37,817 nucleotides of DNA, taken from contig JAEZWW010000057.1 of the NCBI GenBank assembly GCA_023442945.1, positions 1 through 37,817 on the forward strand. Reading direction: 5' to 3'. A program made the translations under genes and the position numbers. The DNA is from Pseudomonadota bacterium (GTDB lineage: Bacteria; Pseudomonadota; Gammaproteobacteria; Burkholderiales; Burkholderiaceae_C). The notes beneath the pieces are model-generated. The model was given only the letters and a program-made list of their open reading frames with translations. It was not told the origin of the DNA and made no database searches. Of this stretch, positions 9,588 to 17,274 are shown piece after piece. Positions within the stretch are counted from its first letter, which is position 1. Each line of letters starts with the position of its first letter.

Positions 9588-9997
9588 GAAGAAGATCCTT
9601 TGCAGAAGGGATTGGAGCGCGCGTGGCGCCGAAGCGAGCATTGGCGCAGCCCGCGGAAGATCAGAAACAGCGCGACGACGATGGCCGGGCCGATGGCGCC
9701 CAAATACAGGCCATAGCCGAGCATGAACTTGACGAAATCGGTGACGCTGAGCAAGGCCTCGGCCCCCATGCTCCATAAGGTGACGCCAACCGCACCCAGC
9801 ACGATGCCGGTCAGGCTGAGCCAGGGGTTCAGCGCGCCGCCATGGCGCCGGTAGAGCGCGACGAACAGCGCCGCCCACACGGTCTGGCTGAGCAGCACCC
9901 AGCGCATCTCCAGCACGGGGCGCGTCAGCCAACCCAAGGCCACAGCACCGGCCACAAACAGCACGCCGGCCAACAGGGACAGCAGGGTCTTTTTCAT
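9584..9997 (-). CDS. four-helix membrane protein, first gene of DUF2218 operon
   Basis: A 137-residue protein with probable helices at about 3-22, 29-46, 55-75 and 90-115 and a basic C-terminus. The start MKKTLLSLLAG is preferred; GTG and ATG codons 21-24 bases upstream are in frame and possible. Its stop overlaps the DUF2218 start by ATGA. No family recognised. Confidence 0.65.
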   Translation of the reverse strand: MKKTLLSLLAGVLFVAGAVALGWLTRPVLEMRWVLLSQTVWAALFVALYRRHGGALNPWLSLTGIVLGAVGVTLWSMGAEALLSVTDFVKFMLGYGLYLGAIGPAIVVALFLIFRGLRQCSLRRHARSNPFCKGSSS

Positions 9998-10049
9998 GTC
10001 GCGGCGGTGCCATGCCATCACCGGTGCGCCAAGCGCTGGCCCACGCCCA

Positions 10050-11024
10050 TCACGCCTGCGGCGCGCTCGCCGCGTCCAACGCCGCGATGTCGTCGGGCGT
10101 CAGCGTCAGTTGCGTGGCGCGCACCAGGCTGTCGAGTTGCATGACGCTGGTGGCGCTGGCGATGGGCGCGGTGACGCCGGGGTGCGCCATCATCCAGGCC
10201 AGGGCGACTTCGCCGGGCTGGGCGCGGTGCTGGTCGGCCACCGCGTCGAGCGCGGCCAGGATGGCCAGGCCGCGCGGGTTCAGGTAGCGCTGGACCCAGG
10301 CGCTGCGGGCGCTGCCGGCCAGGTCGGCCTCGGTGCGGTACTTGCCGGTCAAAAAGCCGCTGGCCAGGCTGAAGTAGGGCACGACGGCCAGGCCTTCGGT
10401 CATGGCCAAGTCGCGCAGCGGGCCGTCGTAGCCGTCGCGGTCGACCAGGTTGTATTGCGGCTGCAGCACGCTGTAGTGCGGCAGCTGGTGCGCGGCGGCG
10501 ACGTCCAGCGCGTCGCGCAGCTGCGGCGCGCTGAAGTTGCTGGCGCCGATGGCGCGCACCTGGCCAGCACGCAGCAGGCGGTCGTACGCGGCCAGCGTGT
10601 CGGCTTGCGGCACGCCGTCGTCGAACGCGTGCGAGAAGTAAACGTCGACATAGTCGGTGCCCAGGCGGCGCAGGCTGGCGTCGATAGCCCGCTCGATGTA
10701 CGCGGGCGACAGGCCCTGGCCGGGCGGGGGGTTGATGGGCGCCGGCTTGCCGACCTTGGTCATGAGCTCGACCTGCGCGCGCACGCCCGGACCACGCGCG
10801 CGCAACCAGTCGCCGATGACGCTTTCGGACTCGCCGCCCTGGTGGCCCGGCGCCCAGGCCGAATACATGTCGGCCGTGTCGATGGTGGTGATGCCCGCAT
10901 CCACCAGCCGGTCCAGCAGCGCGAAGCTGGTGGCGCGGTCGACCGTCCAACCCAGCACGTTGCCGCCGAACACGAGGCGCGACAGGCGCGGGGCGGCAGG
11001 GCGTTGCGGGGGAGATGCGGTCAA
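10050..11024 (-). CDS. aldo/keto reductase
   Basis: A 324-residue NAD(P)H-dependent oxidoreductase with a TIM-barrel fold. The catalytic tetrad is visible: D49 and Y54 in TIDTADMYSAW, K90 in ELMTKVG, and H132 in VYFSHAFDD. The AKR signature GVRAIGASNFS-like segment (QVRAIGASNFSAPQL) and the C-terminal cofactor segment PIASATSVMQLDSL are present. These enzymes reduce carbonyls of sugars, aldehydes or ketones; substrate not predictable. A dispersed repeat lies in its leader. Confidence 0.92.
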   Translation of the reverse strand: MTASPPQRPAAPRLSRLVFGGNVLGWTVDRATSFALLDRLVDAGITTIDTADMYSAWAPGHQGGESESVIGDWLRARGPGVRAQVELMTKVGKPAPINPPPGQGLSPAYIERAIDASLRRLGTDYVDVYFSHAFDDGVPQADTLAAYDRLLRAGQVRAIGASNFSAPQLRDALDVAAAHQLPHYSVLQPQYNLVDRDGYDGPLRDLAMTEGLAVVPYFSLASGFLTGKYRTEADLAGSARSAWVQRYLNPRGLAILAALDAVADQHRAQPGEVALAWMMAHPGVTAPIASATSVMQLDSLVRATQLTLTPDDIAALDAASAPQA

Positions 11025-11039
11025 GGTATTTGCTCCTTA

Positions 11040-11080
11040 TTCGATAGCTGGCTGCGCAATTGGCTCTAGGGCCAGAGGCA
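11040..11080 (+). repeat. dispersed TAGCTG repeat, copy 4 (best consensus)
   Basis: Reads GATAGCTGGCTGCGCAAT then GGCTCTAGGGCCAGAGGC. The clearest full copy; it lies in the leader of the aldo/keto reductase gene. Confidence 0.7.
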
Positions 11081-11149
11081 CAAAATACCATGCAACGCAG
11101 CACACAGCGGCTGCGGGGCTATTGGGGCCGCCGCAGCGCACTGCGCGCG

Positions 11150-11992
11150 TCAGTCGAAGCGGAAGGCCGAGATGGTCGTGGCCAGCACCTGGTCGCTGAA
11201 CACCTTGCGCCCCACGCCGTCGCCCGCGGCGCCGGCCACCACGTGCAGCGGCAGCAGGTGCTCTTCGGCGCGCGGCGGGTGCGACAGGCGCCCGGCCGGG
11301 CCGCTGGCGGTGTCCCACTGTGCCAAGCGCGCGTTGCGCTCAGCCGCAGGCAAGGCGACGGTGTCGGTCAACCAGCGGTCGAATTCGGCACTGACGGGGG
11401 TGGACCGCGGGTCGCCATAGCCGCGCATGTTGTGGTAGCTCATGCCGCTGCCGATGATCAGCACGCCTTCACCCCGCAACGGCGCCAGCGCGCGGCCGTA
11501 GTCGATGTGCGCTTGCGCATCCAGGCTGCCCAGCAGCGACACCTGCAGCACCGGCACGTCGGCGTGCGGGAAGGCGACCTTCAGCGGGATGAAGGTGCCG
11601 TGGTCGTAACCGCGCTGCGTGTCAACGGTGGCGGCGATGCCGGCGTCGGCCAGCAGCCCGCGCACGCGTTCGGCCAGCGCCGGGGCGCCGGGCGCGGGGT
11701 AGCTCAGCTCGTAGGTGTGCGGCGGAAAGCCGTAGTAGTCGAACAGCATGCCGGGGCGCGCAGCGCCCGTCAGCGTGGGCTGCGGCGCCAGCCAATGCGC
11801 GGTGATCAGCACGATGGCCTTCGGCGCCGCCGGCAGGCTGCCAGGAATGCTGCGCAGGAAGGCGGCGGTCTTCTCCCAAGCGTCGGCCGGGTTCCAGTCC
11901 ATGAAGAAACACGGCCCGGCCCCGTGCGGGATGTACAGCGCCGGCATGCGGCCGGCGGCGCCGTGGGAGGGGGAATGGGTGTCGTTGCTCAT
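11150..11992 (-). CDS. class III extradiol dioxygenase family protein (LigB/DODA type)
   Basis: A 280-residue protein. The ATG at 11992 is preferred to a TTG two codons earlier. Conserved metal-site segments appear in order: PALYIPHGAGPCFFMDW, ITAHW, YDHGTFIPL and GSGMSYHNM, the pattern of bacterial LigB-like/DOPA 4,5-dioxygenase proteins. They open catechol rings, though several members have unknown substrates. It is divergent from a LysR regulator, and the 87-bp gap holds a CTTTGA-N10-TCAAAG palindrome, so it is probably that regulator's target. Confidence 0.88.
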   Translation of the reverse strand: MSNDTHSPSHGAAGRMPALYIPHGAGPCFFMDWNPADAWEKTAAFLRSIPGSLPAAPKAIVLITAHWLAPQPTLTGAARPGMLFDYYGFPPHTYELSYPAPGAPALAERVRGLLADAGIAATVDTQRGYDHGTFIPLKVAFPHADVPVLQVSLLGSLDAQAHIDYGRALAPLRGEGVLIIGSGMSYHNMRGYGDPRSTPVSAEFDRWLTDTVALPAAERNARLAQWDTASGPAGRLSHPPRAEEHLLPLHVVAGAAGDGVGRKVFSDQVLATTISAFRFD

Positions 11993-12008
11993 GGTCAATC
12001 AGTTTGAG

Positions 12009-12030
12009 CTTTGACCAGCGGTTTTCAAAG
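12009..12030. promoter_or_regulatory. candidate LysR-type operator
   Basis: CTTTGA and TCAAAG form a perfect 6-bp inverted repeat with a 10-base spacer between the dioxygenase and the LysR gene. The size fits a LysR-family binding site. On the minus strand TTGAAA lies at the right end as a possible -35 box for the dioxygenase. Confidence 0.45.
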
Positions 12031-12079
12031 CCCCAAAATCTCCATTCAGTTTCAACCCTCAGTGTGAAGTGGAGCCCAC

Positions 12080-13054
12080 GTGGACCGTCTGACCAGCATG
12101 CGCGTGTTTGCCCTGGCCGCCCAGGCCGGCACCTTGTCGGGGGCGGCGCGCATCCTCGACTTTTCGCCCGCGATGGCGACCAAGCACGTCGACGCGCTGG
12201 AGGCGCGCCTGGGCGTCAAGCTGCTGCACCGCACCACGCGCAAGCTGACGCTGACCGAGGCGGGCGAAACCTACCTGGACGCGGTGCAGCGCATCCTGGC
12301 CGAGTTGGACGAGGCGGACGCCAGCGCCAGCTCGCAGCGCACTTTGGCCACCGGCCTGCTGCGCTTCAACACCCCGCTGGCCTTTGGCGTGCGCCACATC
12401 GCGCCGCTGATGCCGACGTTCAACCAGGCGCACCCCGCCGTCACGGTGGAGCTGGGCATGACCGACGCCGCCGTCAACCTGGTGGACGAACGCTGGGACC
12501 TGGCCGTGCGCATCGGCCCGCTGCACGACGACAGCCTGCAGGCACGCCGCCTGGGCGACTGCCAGATGGTGCTGTGCGCCGCGCCCGCCTACCTGGACGC
12601 GCACGGCGAGCCGCGCAGCGTGGCCGACCTGGCCCAGCACAACTGCCTGGGCTACACCTTGTCGGCCACCAACAGCCCCAACCTGTGGCGCTTTGGCCGC
12701 GACGGCAGCGTGCGCCAACAAATCCAGGGCAACCTGCGAGCCAACAGCGGCGACGCCCTGCGTGCCGCCGCGCTGGGCGGCCAGGGGCTGGTGTACGAAC
12801 CCAGCTTCATCGTCGGCGATGACATCGCGCGCGGCGGGCTGCAGGTCCTGACGCTGGACCACCCGTCGCACGACCTGGGCGGCATCCACGCCGTGTGGCC
12901 CGCCAACCGCCATCCGCCGGCCAAGGTGCGGGCGATGGTGGACTTTCTGGTGGGCGCCATCGGCGGCGCTGACAACCCGATCTGCGTGGCCGCGCCCACC
13001 GCACCGACGGCGCCGGCCAAGCCTGCACGCAAAGCGCGTGCGGCGACGGCATGA
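12080..13054 (+). CDS. LysR family transcriptional regulator
   Basis: A 324-residue regulator starting with GTG, with GGAG five bases before it. The winged HTH covers about residues 1-60 (SMRVFALAAQAGTLSGAARI ... LHRTTRKLTLTEAGETYL). A type-2 periplasmic-binding-like effector domain follows to about residue 295, and an Ala/Lys/Pro-rich tail ends the protein. It is divergently transcribed from the LigB-type dioxygenase, the usual arrangement for a LysR protein and its target, so an aromatic ligand is plausible (inference). Confidence 0.92.
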   Translation: MDRLTSMRVFALAAQAGTLSGAARILDFSPAMATKHVDALEARLGVKLLHRTTRKLTLTEAGETYLDAVQRILAELDEADASASSQRTLATGLLRFNTPLAFGVRHIAPLMPTFNQAHPAVTVELGMTDAAVNLVDERWDLAVRIGPLHDDSLQARRLGDCQMVLCAAPAYLDAHGEPRSVADLAQHNCLGYTLSATNSPNLWRFGRDGSVRQQIQGNLRANSGDALRAAALGGQGLVYEPSFIVGDDIARGGLQVLTLDHPSHDLGGIHAVWPANRHPPAKVRAMVDFLVGAIGGADNPICVAAPTAPTAPAKPARKARAATA

Positions 13055-13130
13055 GGGGCGCACGGGTGCGCACCGCCTTGGTTGCGTTGACTGCGCAGCC
13101 AAAGCCCATCACTTGGCGGATCTGCGGACC

Positions 13131-13592
13131 ATGAAGGTCTCCACCGCTGTCCTGCTCGTGTCCTGCGGCCTGTTCGTGCCCGCGGCGCTGATGTGGCGCA
13201 TGGCCCGCCTTGTCCACCAGGACACCCAGCGCTTTTTGAAAACGGCCCAGCCCGCCACCGGCACCGTGCTGCGCCTGGACTGGCGCGTGTCGCGCGTGGG
13301 CACCGACACGGCCACGCACGCCTACCCCGAAATCGCCTACACCCTGCCCAACGGCCAGCGCGTGCAAGCCACCACCCGCACCGGCAACCGCCAGCGCCCC
13401 GCCAAGGAAGGCGACACGGTTCAGATCCTCTACAACCCCGCCAACCCGCAGCAAATCGATTTGGCCAGCCAGGCCCCGCGCCGGTTGATGAACGCTGGCT
13501 ATCGGATCCTGGCCATCGGATTCGCGTGGATGGGCGTGTTGGGGCTGGTGTTCTGGTGGGTGGTGTTTCGGTGGTGGGGAGTGCCGGTTTAG
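13131..13592 (+). CDS. DUF3592 membrane protein
   Basis: A 153-residue protein with helices at about 4-22 and 125-147 flanking a soluble domain. That domain has TGTVLRLDWRV, YPEIAYTLPNGQRV and VQILYNPANPQQ, the pattern of DUF3592. Function unknown. The start is the ATG after GCGGACC; the long frame upstream shows no sign of being coding. Confidence 0.75.
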   Translation: MKVSTAVLLVSCGLFVPAALMWRMARLVHQDTQRFLKTAQPATGTVLRLDWRVSRVGTDTATHAYPEIAYTLPNGQRVQATTRTGNRQRPAKEGDTVQILYNPANPQQIDLASQAPRRLMNAGYRILAIGFAWMGVLGLVFWWVVFRWWGVPV

Positions 13593-13604
13593 GCGCCCCC
13601 GCAC

Positions 13605-14084
13605 TCAAGGTTGCGTGCGCGCGTCGCGCACAACCGACCTGACGCACTGGAACAGCGCGTTGCTTTTCTCAGCGCCGTGCGTCTTCTCGCACTTCTCAAG
13701 CTGCGGCAGTACCGTGGCCAAGCGCGGCATCCGCAAGGCCCCCAGCACTTCGCGAAAGCAGGCCTCGGAGCGGAAGGAGTATTGCGTGTAGGGGGACAGA
13801 TTGGGAAAGTCGAAGGCGTCTTCCGCACTTTCGCGCATGGCACTCACGACACGCAAGGACAAGGCCGTCGGGCTTTGCGGGACCAGCGACAGCACTTCGG
13901 CCTTGCTGTGCCCCTTGGCACGCAATGACGCTGCCATCAAGGTGGCCTTCGCTTGGTCCAGACACAGCACTTGGCTGGCTTTGACTGACGCATCAGCGTC
14001 CGGAAGCGCCCACGGCTCCAGCGCTTGCGCCTGTGCCGCCGCGGCCGAGCCAGCAATCAGCAAAAAGCAAAGTGGCTTCATCAT
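13605..14084 (-). CDS. secreted hypothetical protein
   Basis: A 159-residue protein with a signal peptide (MMKPLCFLLIAGSAAAAQA). The start is settled by GGGAGAGATC before the ATG pair. The mature part has four cysteines (VLCLDQ, EACFREV, EKCEKTH, FQCVRS), which may form disulfides in the periplasm. No family recognised. It is convergent with the DUF3592 gene and lies downstream of the rtcB terminator. Confidence 0.65.
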   Translation of the reverse strand: MMKPLCFLLIAGSAAAAQAQALEPWALPDADASVKASQVLCLDQAKATLMAASLRAKGHSKAEVLSLVPQSPTALSLRVVSAMRESAEDAFDFPNLSPYTQYSFRSEACFREVLGALRMPRLATVLPQLEKCEKTHGAEKSNALFQCVRSVVRDARTQP

Positions 14085-14163
14085 GATCTCTCCCTGCGTG
14101 CGTTGCCGTTGTGCGCAGCCATGGTGCCACAGTCGTGCCAGAACGCCCGCGTTCAAGCTGACC

Positions 14164-14197
14164 AAAAAAAACGGGGACCGTTTTCACAGTCCCCCGT
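14164..14197 (-). terminator. rho-independent terminator of the rtcB operon
   Basis: On the minus strand ACGGGGGAC pairs with GTCCCCGT (one bulged G) and is followed by an eight-T run, 16 bases after the rtcB stop. It marks the left end of the RNA-repair/tRNA island. Confidence 0.85.
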
Positions 14198-14212
14198 CAG
14201 CTGGGCAAGTCA

Positions 14213-15430
14213 TCACCCCTTCACACACACCACCTGCTTCAAGGTGTGCACCACGTCCACCAGGTCGCTTTGGGCGGCCATGACGGCGTCGATGTCCTTG
14301 TAGGCGGCGGGCGTTTCGTCAATCACGCCGGCATCCTTGCGGCAGGCCACGCCTTCGGTGGCGGCGCGGTGGTCGGCCAGGGTGAAGCGGCGCTTGGCTT
14401 CACCACGGCTGAACACGCGGCCGGCGCCGTGGCTGCAGCTGTCGAAGGATTCCGGGTTGCCCTTGCCACGCACGATGAAGCTGCGCGCGCCCATGCTGCC
14501 GGGGATGATGCCCAGCTGCCCAGCCTTCGCGCTGACGGCGCCCTTGCGGGTGACGAAAACGTCTTCGCCAAAGTGCGTCTCTTGCTGCACGTAGTTGTGG
14601 TGGCAGTTGACGGCTTCGATGTGGCTTTGGAAGTTCTTGCGGATCACGGTCTTGGCCGCTTCGATCACGCGCTTCATCATCAGCTCGCGGTTGGTCGCCG
14701 CGAACTTCTGCGCCCAGCCGACGGCGCGCACGTAGTCGCCGAAGTAACGCGCGCCTTCCTCAAAGTACGCCAGGTCCTGGTCGGGCAGGTTGGCGGTGTG
14801 GCGCAGCGCGTCCTTCTTGGCCAGTTCGATGAACATGGTGCCGATGGCGTTGCCCACGCCGCGCGAGCCGCTGTGGAGCATGAACCACACGGCGCCCGCT
14901 TCGTCCAGACAGACTTCGATGAAGTGGTTACCCGTGCCCAGCGTGCCCAGGTGGTTGCGGTGGTTGGTCTTGGCCAGCTTGGGGTAATCGCGGCAGATGG
15001 CGTCAAACTCATCGGCCAGCGTGGCCCAGGCGGTGTCGACCGAACCGGGCACCTTGCCCCATGCACCCGGGTCGCGGCTGCCGGGTTGGCGGCCGTGTGG
15101 CACGGCGCGCTCAATGGCGGCGCGCAGCGGCTCCAGGTTGTCGGGCAGGTCTTCGGCGCGCAGCGTGGTCTTGGCGGCCATCATGCCGCAGCCAATGTCC
15201 ACGCCCACGGCCGCCGGGATGATGGCCTTGCGCGTGGCGATGACCGAACCGACGGTCGCACCAATGCCGACGTGCACGTCGGGCATGGCCGCGATGTGCT
15301 TGAAGACCACCGGCAGGCGCGCCGCGTTGGTCAGCTGGCGAATGGCGCCGTCGTCCACCGGCACGCCGCGCGTCCAGGTCTTCAGCGGCACGCCGCCGGG
15401 AATGTCATGGTAAATGTGTTCGGATTCCAT
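14213..15430 (-). CDS. rtcB: RNA-splicing ligase RtcB
   Basis: A 405-residue GTP- and Mn-dependent RNA ligase, the usual length for bacterial RtcB. It joins 2',3'-cyclic phosphate or 3'-phosphate ends to 5'-OH ends, the products of tRNA-cleaving toxins. Key residues are in place: D78 and C81 in VGVDIGCGMMAAKT, N168-H169 in GTGNHF, H186 in LHSGSR, H277/H278 in NCHHNY, and the guanylated histidine H334 in SHGAGR. The ATG at 15430 has an AGGAGGT site. It is the last gene of a long minus-strand island. RtcA, RtcR and the Ro-like Rsr known from enteric rtc operons are absent. Confidence 0.96.
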   Translation of the reverse strand: MESEHIYHDIPGGVPLKTWTRGVPVDDGAIRQLTNAARLPVVFKHIAAMPDVHVGIGATVGSVIATRKAIIPAAVGVDIGCGMMAAKTTLRAEDLPDNLEPLRAAIERAVPHGRQPGSRDPGAWGKVPGSVDTAWATLADEFDAICRDYPKLAKTNHRNHLGTLGTGNHFIEVCLDEAGAVWFMLHSGSRGVGNAIGTMFIELAKKDALRHTANLPDQDLAYFEEGARYFGDYVRAVGWAQKFAATNRELMMKRVIEAAKTVIRKNFQSHIEAVNCHHNYVQQETHFGEDVFVTRKGAVSAKAGQLGIIPGSMGARSFIVRGKGNPESFDSCSHGAGRVFSRGEAKRRFTLADHRAATEGVACRKDAGVIDETPAAYKDIDAVMAAQSDLVDVVHTLKQVVCVKG

Positions 15431-15460
15431 GGGAACCTCCTTTTTTAAGTCCAATCTGGC

Positions 15461-15505
15461 CGCCGCCCTAGAGTAATCTGCGCGGGCAGCTACGTTTTTT
15501 ATAGT
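15461..15505 (-). repeat. dispersed TAGCTG repeat, copy 5
   Basis: On the minus strand: TAGCTGCCCGCGCAGATTAC then CTAGGGCGGCGGCC. It lies directly upstream of the rtcB ribosome site. Confidence 0.65.
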
Positions 15506-15534
15506 CTCCGAGTTGCACGGCAGGCAGCACCAAC

Positions 15535-15786
15535 TCAGGCGGCAAGCGCATCGAAGGTGTGCTCCACCAGTTCATGCGCCGTGAAGCGGCAGCCGCACTG
15601 CCACTGTGCAAAGCCAGGCACACTGTCCAGGTCCAGCTGCAGGATGCGCTGCGCCCAGACGGCGCGGTGGTCCGCGTCATCCAGCCAGGCCCACAGGCGG
15701 GCGCGGTAGTCCGGCCGGTCATCGGCGAAGGCGTTGCGGACCTCGCCACCGCCGTAGTACCAGCAGTCCCAAAAGCTCGAAGCCAC
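15535..15786 (-). CDS. C-terminal half of a Cys-motif protein, after an in-frame TAA
   Basis: 83 codons running on in the same frame as the 178-codon ORF upstream. The TAA of that ORF (15789-15787) is followed at once by GTG (15786). The sequence (SSFWDCWYYGGGEVRNAF, PDYRARLWAWLDD, CGCRFTAHELVEHTF) looks like the natural continuation of the upstream protein. No ribosome site is evident before the GTG. It is therefore either reinitiated, produced by readthrough, or the tail of a gene broken by a nonsense change. It lies upstream of rtcB on the same strand. Confidence 0.5.
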   Translation of the reverse strand: MASSFWDCWYYGGGEVRNAFADDRPDYRARLWAWLDDADHRAVWAQRILQLDLDSVPGFAQWQCGCRFTAHELVEHTFDALAA

Positions 15787-16323
15787 TTAGTTCAACGTGC
15801 TTTCGGGCGTATCAGTCGCCAGCCAGCGCGCGAGCATCGGCGCAATGTCCACACCGCCGATGTCGCACATCAGCAGCAAGTCGAACTGCGATGACAGCAA
15901 GGTCTGGTCGGGCCGCGCCCAGGGGTAAAACGTCAGGCGCTGTGCAAACAGCTTTTCGCACAGCGTCTGGATGCTGGCCCACTCGGCGGCCGAGAACGCA
16001 TCCGCCTCGCGACGGCCCAGGCGGTCAAGGTACAGCTCGACCGAGTGGTGCACCTCCTCGCCGCGCGCCACCAGTTCCAGCAGGCGCGGGATCAGGTAAC
16101 GCAGCTCTTGCGTCGGCTGCACAGCGCTCTTGGCCGCGTCGTTGTAGCCGTAGAAGTGTTGCGTGGTGAGCTGGCGCAAAGGCAGGCGGCGCATCTGCAG
16201 CTCCAGCGCTGGGTCCATGCAGCAATAAGTGCAGGCGTCCAACGGCCCGTGGGGCGCATCGCAATGGCGCAAGGCCGCGTAGCAAGCTTCGATCGCGGCT
16301 TCCAGTTCAAAAACCTCGGTCAT
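15787..16323 (-). CDS. Cys-motif protein of the rtcB island, N-terminal half
   Basis: 178 codons with a strong ribosome site (AAGGAGGTCGCC before ATG). An N-terminal cysteine cluster (CDAPHGPLDACTYCCMDP) precedes a helical part with LRYLIPRLLELVARG. I recall uncharacterised proteins of about 230-260 residues with a CxxC-type start and a Y/F-L-P-R-x-L-E-L core, and this resembles them. Those proteins would include the region downstream of the TAA as well, so this looks like the front part of a split gene. Function unknown; cotranscription with rtcB is likely. Confidence 0.6.
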   Translation of the reverse strand: MTEVFELEAAIEACYAALRHCDAPHGPLDACTYCCMDPALELQMRRLPLRQLTTQHFYGYNDAAKSAVQPTQELRYLIPRLLELVARGEEVHHSVELYLDRLGRREADAFSAAEWASIQTLCEKLFAQRLTFYPWARPDQTLLSSQFDLLLMCDIGGVDIAPMLARWLATDTPESTLN

Positions 16324-16341
16324 GGCGACCTCCTTGTCAGT

Positions 16342-16417
16342 GGTTGGGTTTGCCCGGCCGGGTGACTAGGCGATGTGCGGCGACCGTGGGCCGCACACCC
16401 GGTGGCTACACCCAACC
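16342..16417. other. nested hairpin element between two island genes
   Basis: Three nested inverted repeats: GGTTGGGT/ACCCAACC outermost, then CCGGGT/ACCCGG, then GTGCGG/CCGCAC. They fill the gap between the Cys-motif protein gene and the DUF4275-like gene and slightly overlap the end of the latter. This could be an RNA processing or stability element. Confidence 0.4.
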
Positions 16418-16927
16418 CCGGCGTTTCGCGGCTTCGATCTGGCAGCGTTTGTTGAGGGCTTGCAGGTTGTCGGCCTGCAGGCGCTCATAGTCAGGGTGCT
16501 GGGCAAAGTAGGGGCCCAGGTAACCGTCTTCGTGCGTGAAGGCCATCGTCCACGCCAGGTTGCGCGGAAAGACCAGCACATCGTTGTACCGGTCGCGCAC
16601 CGGCCGCGTCATGCTGACCAGCGCGCCGGCGTTCCGGTTGGGCAGCACCACGTACTCGGGCGCCACGTGCGCTGCGTAAGCCGCTTCCGCCGCCGCGCCC
16701 GCCAGCGCCGGGAAGCGGCCCGCGCTGAACGTGTGCCACAGGTAGCGGTGCAAACCGGCCCCGCGACCGTCACGCGCGTACACGACGCGCCAACGCTCGC
16801 GCCAGTCCGCAGCTTCAGCAGGTGTGCAGCGGTGGAGCACCTGCAGGTTGAGCAGGCCGAAGTGGTCATCTGTATCGGTGTGGCGGGGCACGGCCTCCCC
16901 TTGCGGTGCCTGATACTGCTTTCCCAT
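16406..16927 (-). CDS. DUF4275-like protein of the rtcB island
   Basis: A 173-residue soluble protein; the start MGKQYQAPQ follows the translated repeat. Recognisable stretches are HRYLWHTFSAGRF (residues about 60-72) and FPRNLAWTMAFTHEDGYLGPYF (about 125-146). Both recall DUF4275, a family of unknown function; I hold this assignment only moderately. It ends in a basic segment (KRCQIEAAKRRGWV). It lies between slipin and the split Cys-motif gene and probably shares their transcript. Confidence 0.55.
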   Translation of the reverse strand: MGKQYQAPQGEAVPRHTDTDDHFGLLNLQVLHRCTPAEAADWRERWRVVYARDGRGAGLHRYLWHTFSAGRFPALAGAAAEAAYAAHVAPEYVVLPNRNAGALVSMTRPVRDRYNDVLVFPRNLAWTMAFTHEDGYLGPYFAQHPDYERLQADNLQALNKRCQIEAAKRRGWV

Positions 16928-16947
16928 GACTTGTCCTTGAATGAATC

Positions 16948-16997
16948 GGCCGCCAGCGCAACAACAACCTGCGCGGGCAGCTATCTCTTTTATAGCT
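16948..16997 (-). repeat. dispersed TAGCTG repeat, copy 6
   Basis: On the minus strand: GATAGCTGCCCGCGCAGGTT, then a diverged right half ending in GGCGGCC. It lies in the leader of the DUF4275-like gene. Confidence 0.6.
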
Positions 16998-17029
16998 CTG
17001 TGCACACTGTTACGCGCGCGCATATCGAA

Positions 17030-17095
17030 TGGTGGACGCGGCGGGATTCGAACCCGCAACAACAGGGCGACCAGGGTGTTTGAATCCGCTGGTCC
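17030..17095 (-). pseudogene. tRNA-like 3' end (T arm, acceptor strand, CCA) without a normal body
   Basis: On the minus strand the last 31 bases form a perfect T arm (GCGGG, loop TTCGAAT, CCCGC), the acceptor strand CGCGTCC, discriminator A and encoded CCA. The upstream part fits no cloverleaf: there is no D arm, and the only hairpin is GACCAG...CTGGTC around an ATTCAAA loop. A GGAC at 17095-17092 could pair with GTCC of the acceptor, giving a 66-base truncated tRNA-like RNA. It is either a remnant or a deliberate tRNA-like element related to the one at 19341. Confidence 0.4.
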
Positions 17096-17173
17096 AGTGG
17101 ACGATTGGAAACGCGCGGCAGTGGCAGACCCGTCATCGGAGCTGGGTCAGGTCGTCGCGCCACAAGGGGCCGC

Positions 17174-17274
17174 GAAGGGCGTCTGCCAGGTGCAGGGCAA
17201 GGCGCGGTGAGCGCTGCGTAGCGCCGCTACGTGAGCGAGCCGCAACGCGGCCATGTGCCTGGCAGACGCCCTTC
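17174..17274. repeat. 100-bp imperfect palindrome
   Basis: A perfect 17-bp inverted repeat (GAAGGGCGTCTGCCAGG and its complement) forms the ends. The arms continue with partial complementarity to a central CGTAGCG-C-CGCTACG hairpin. It resembles a REP/MITE-like intergenic element. It lies inside the slipin-DUF4275 gap. Confidence 0.6.
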
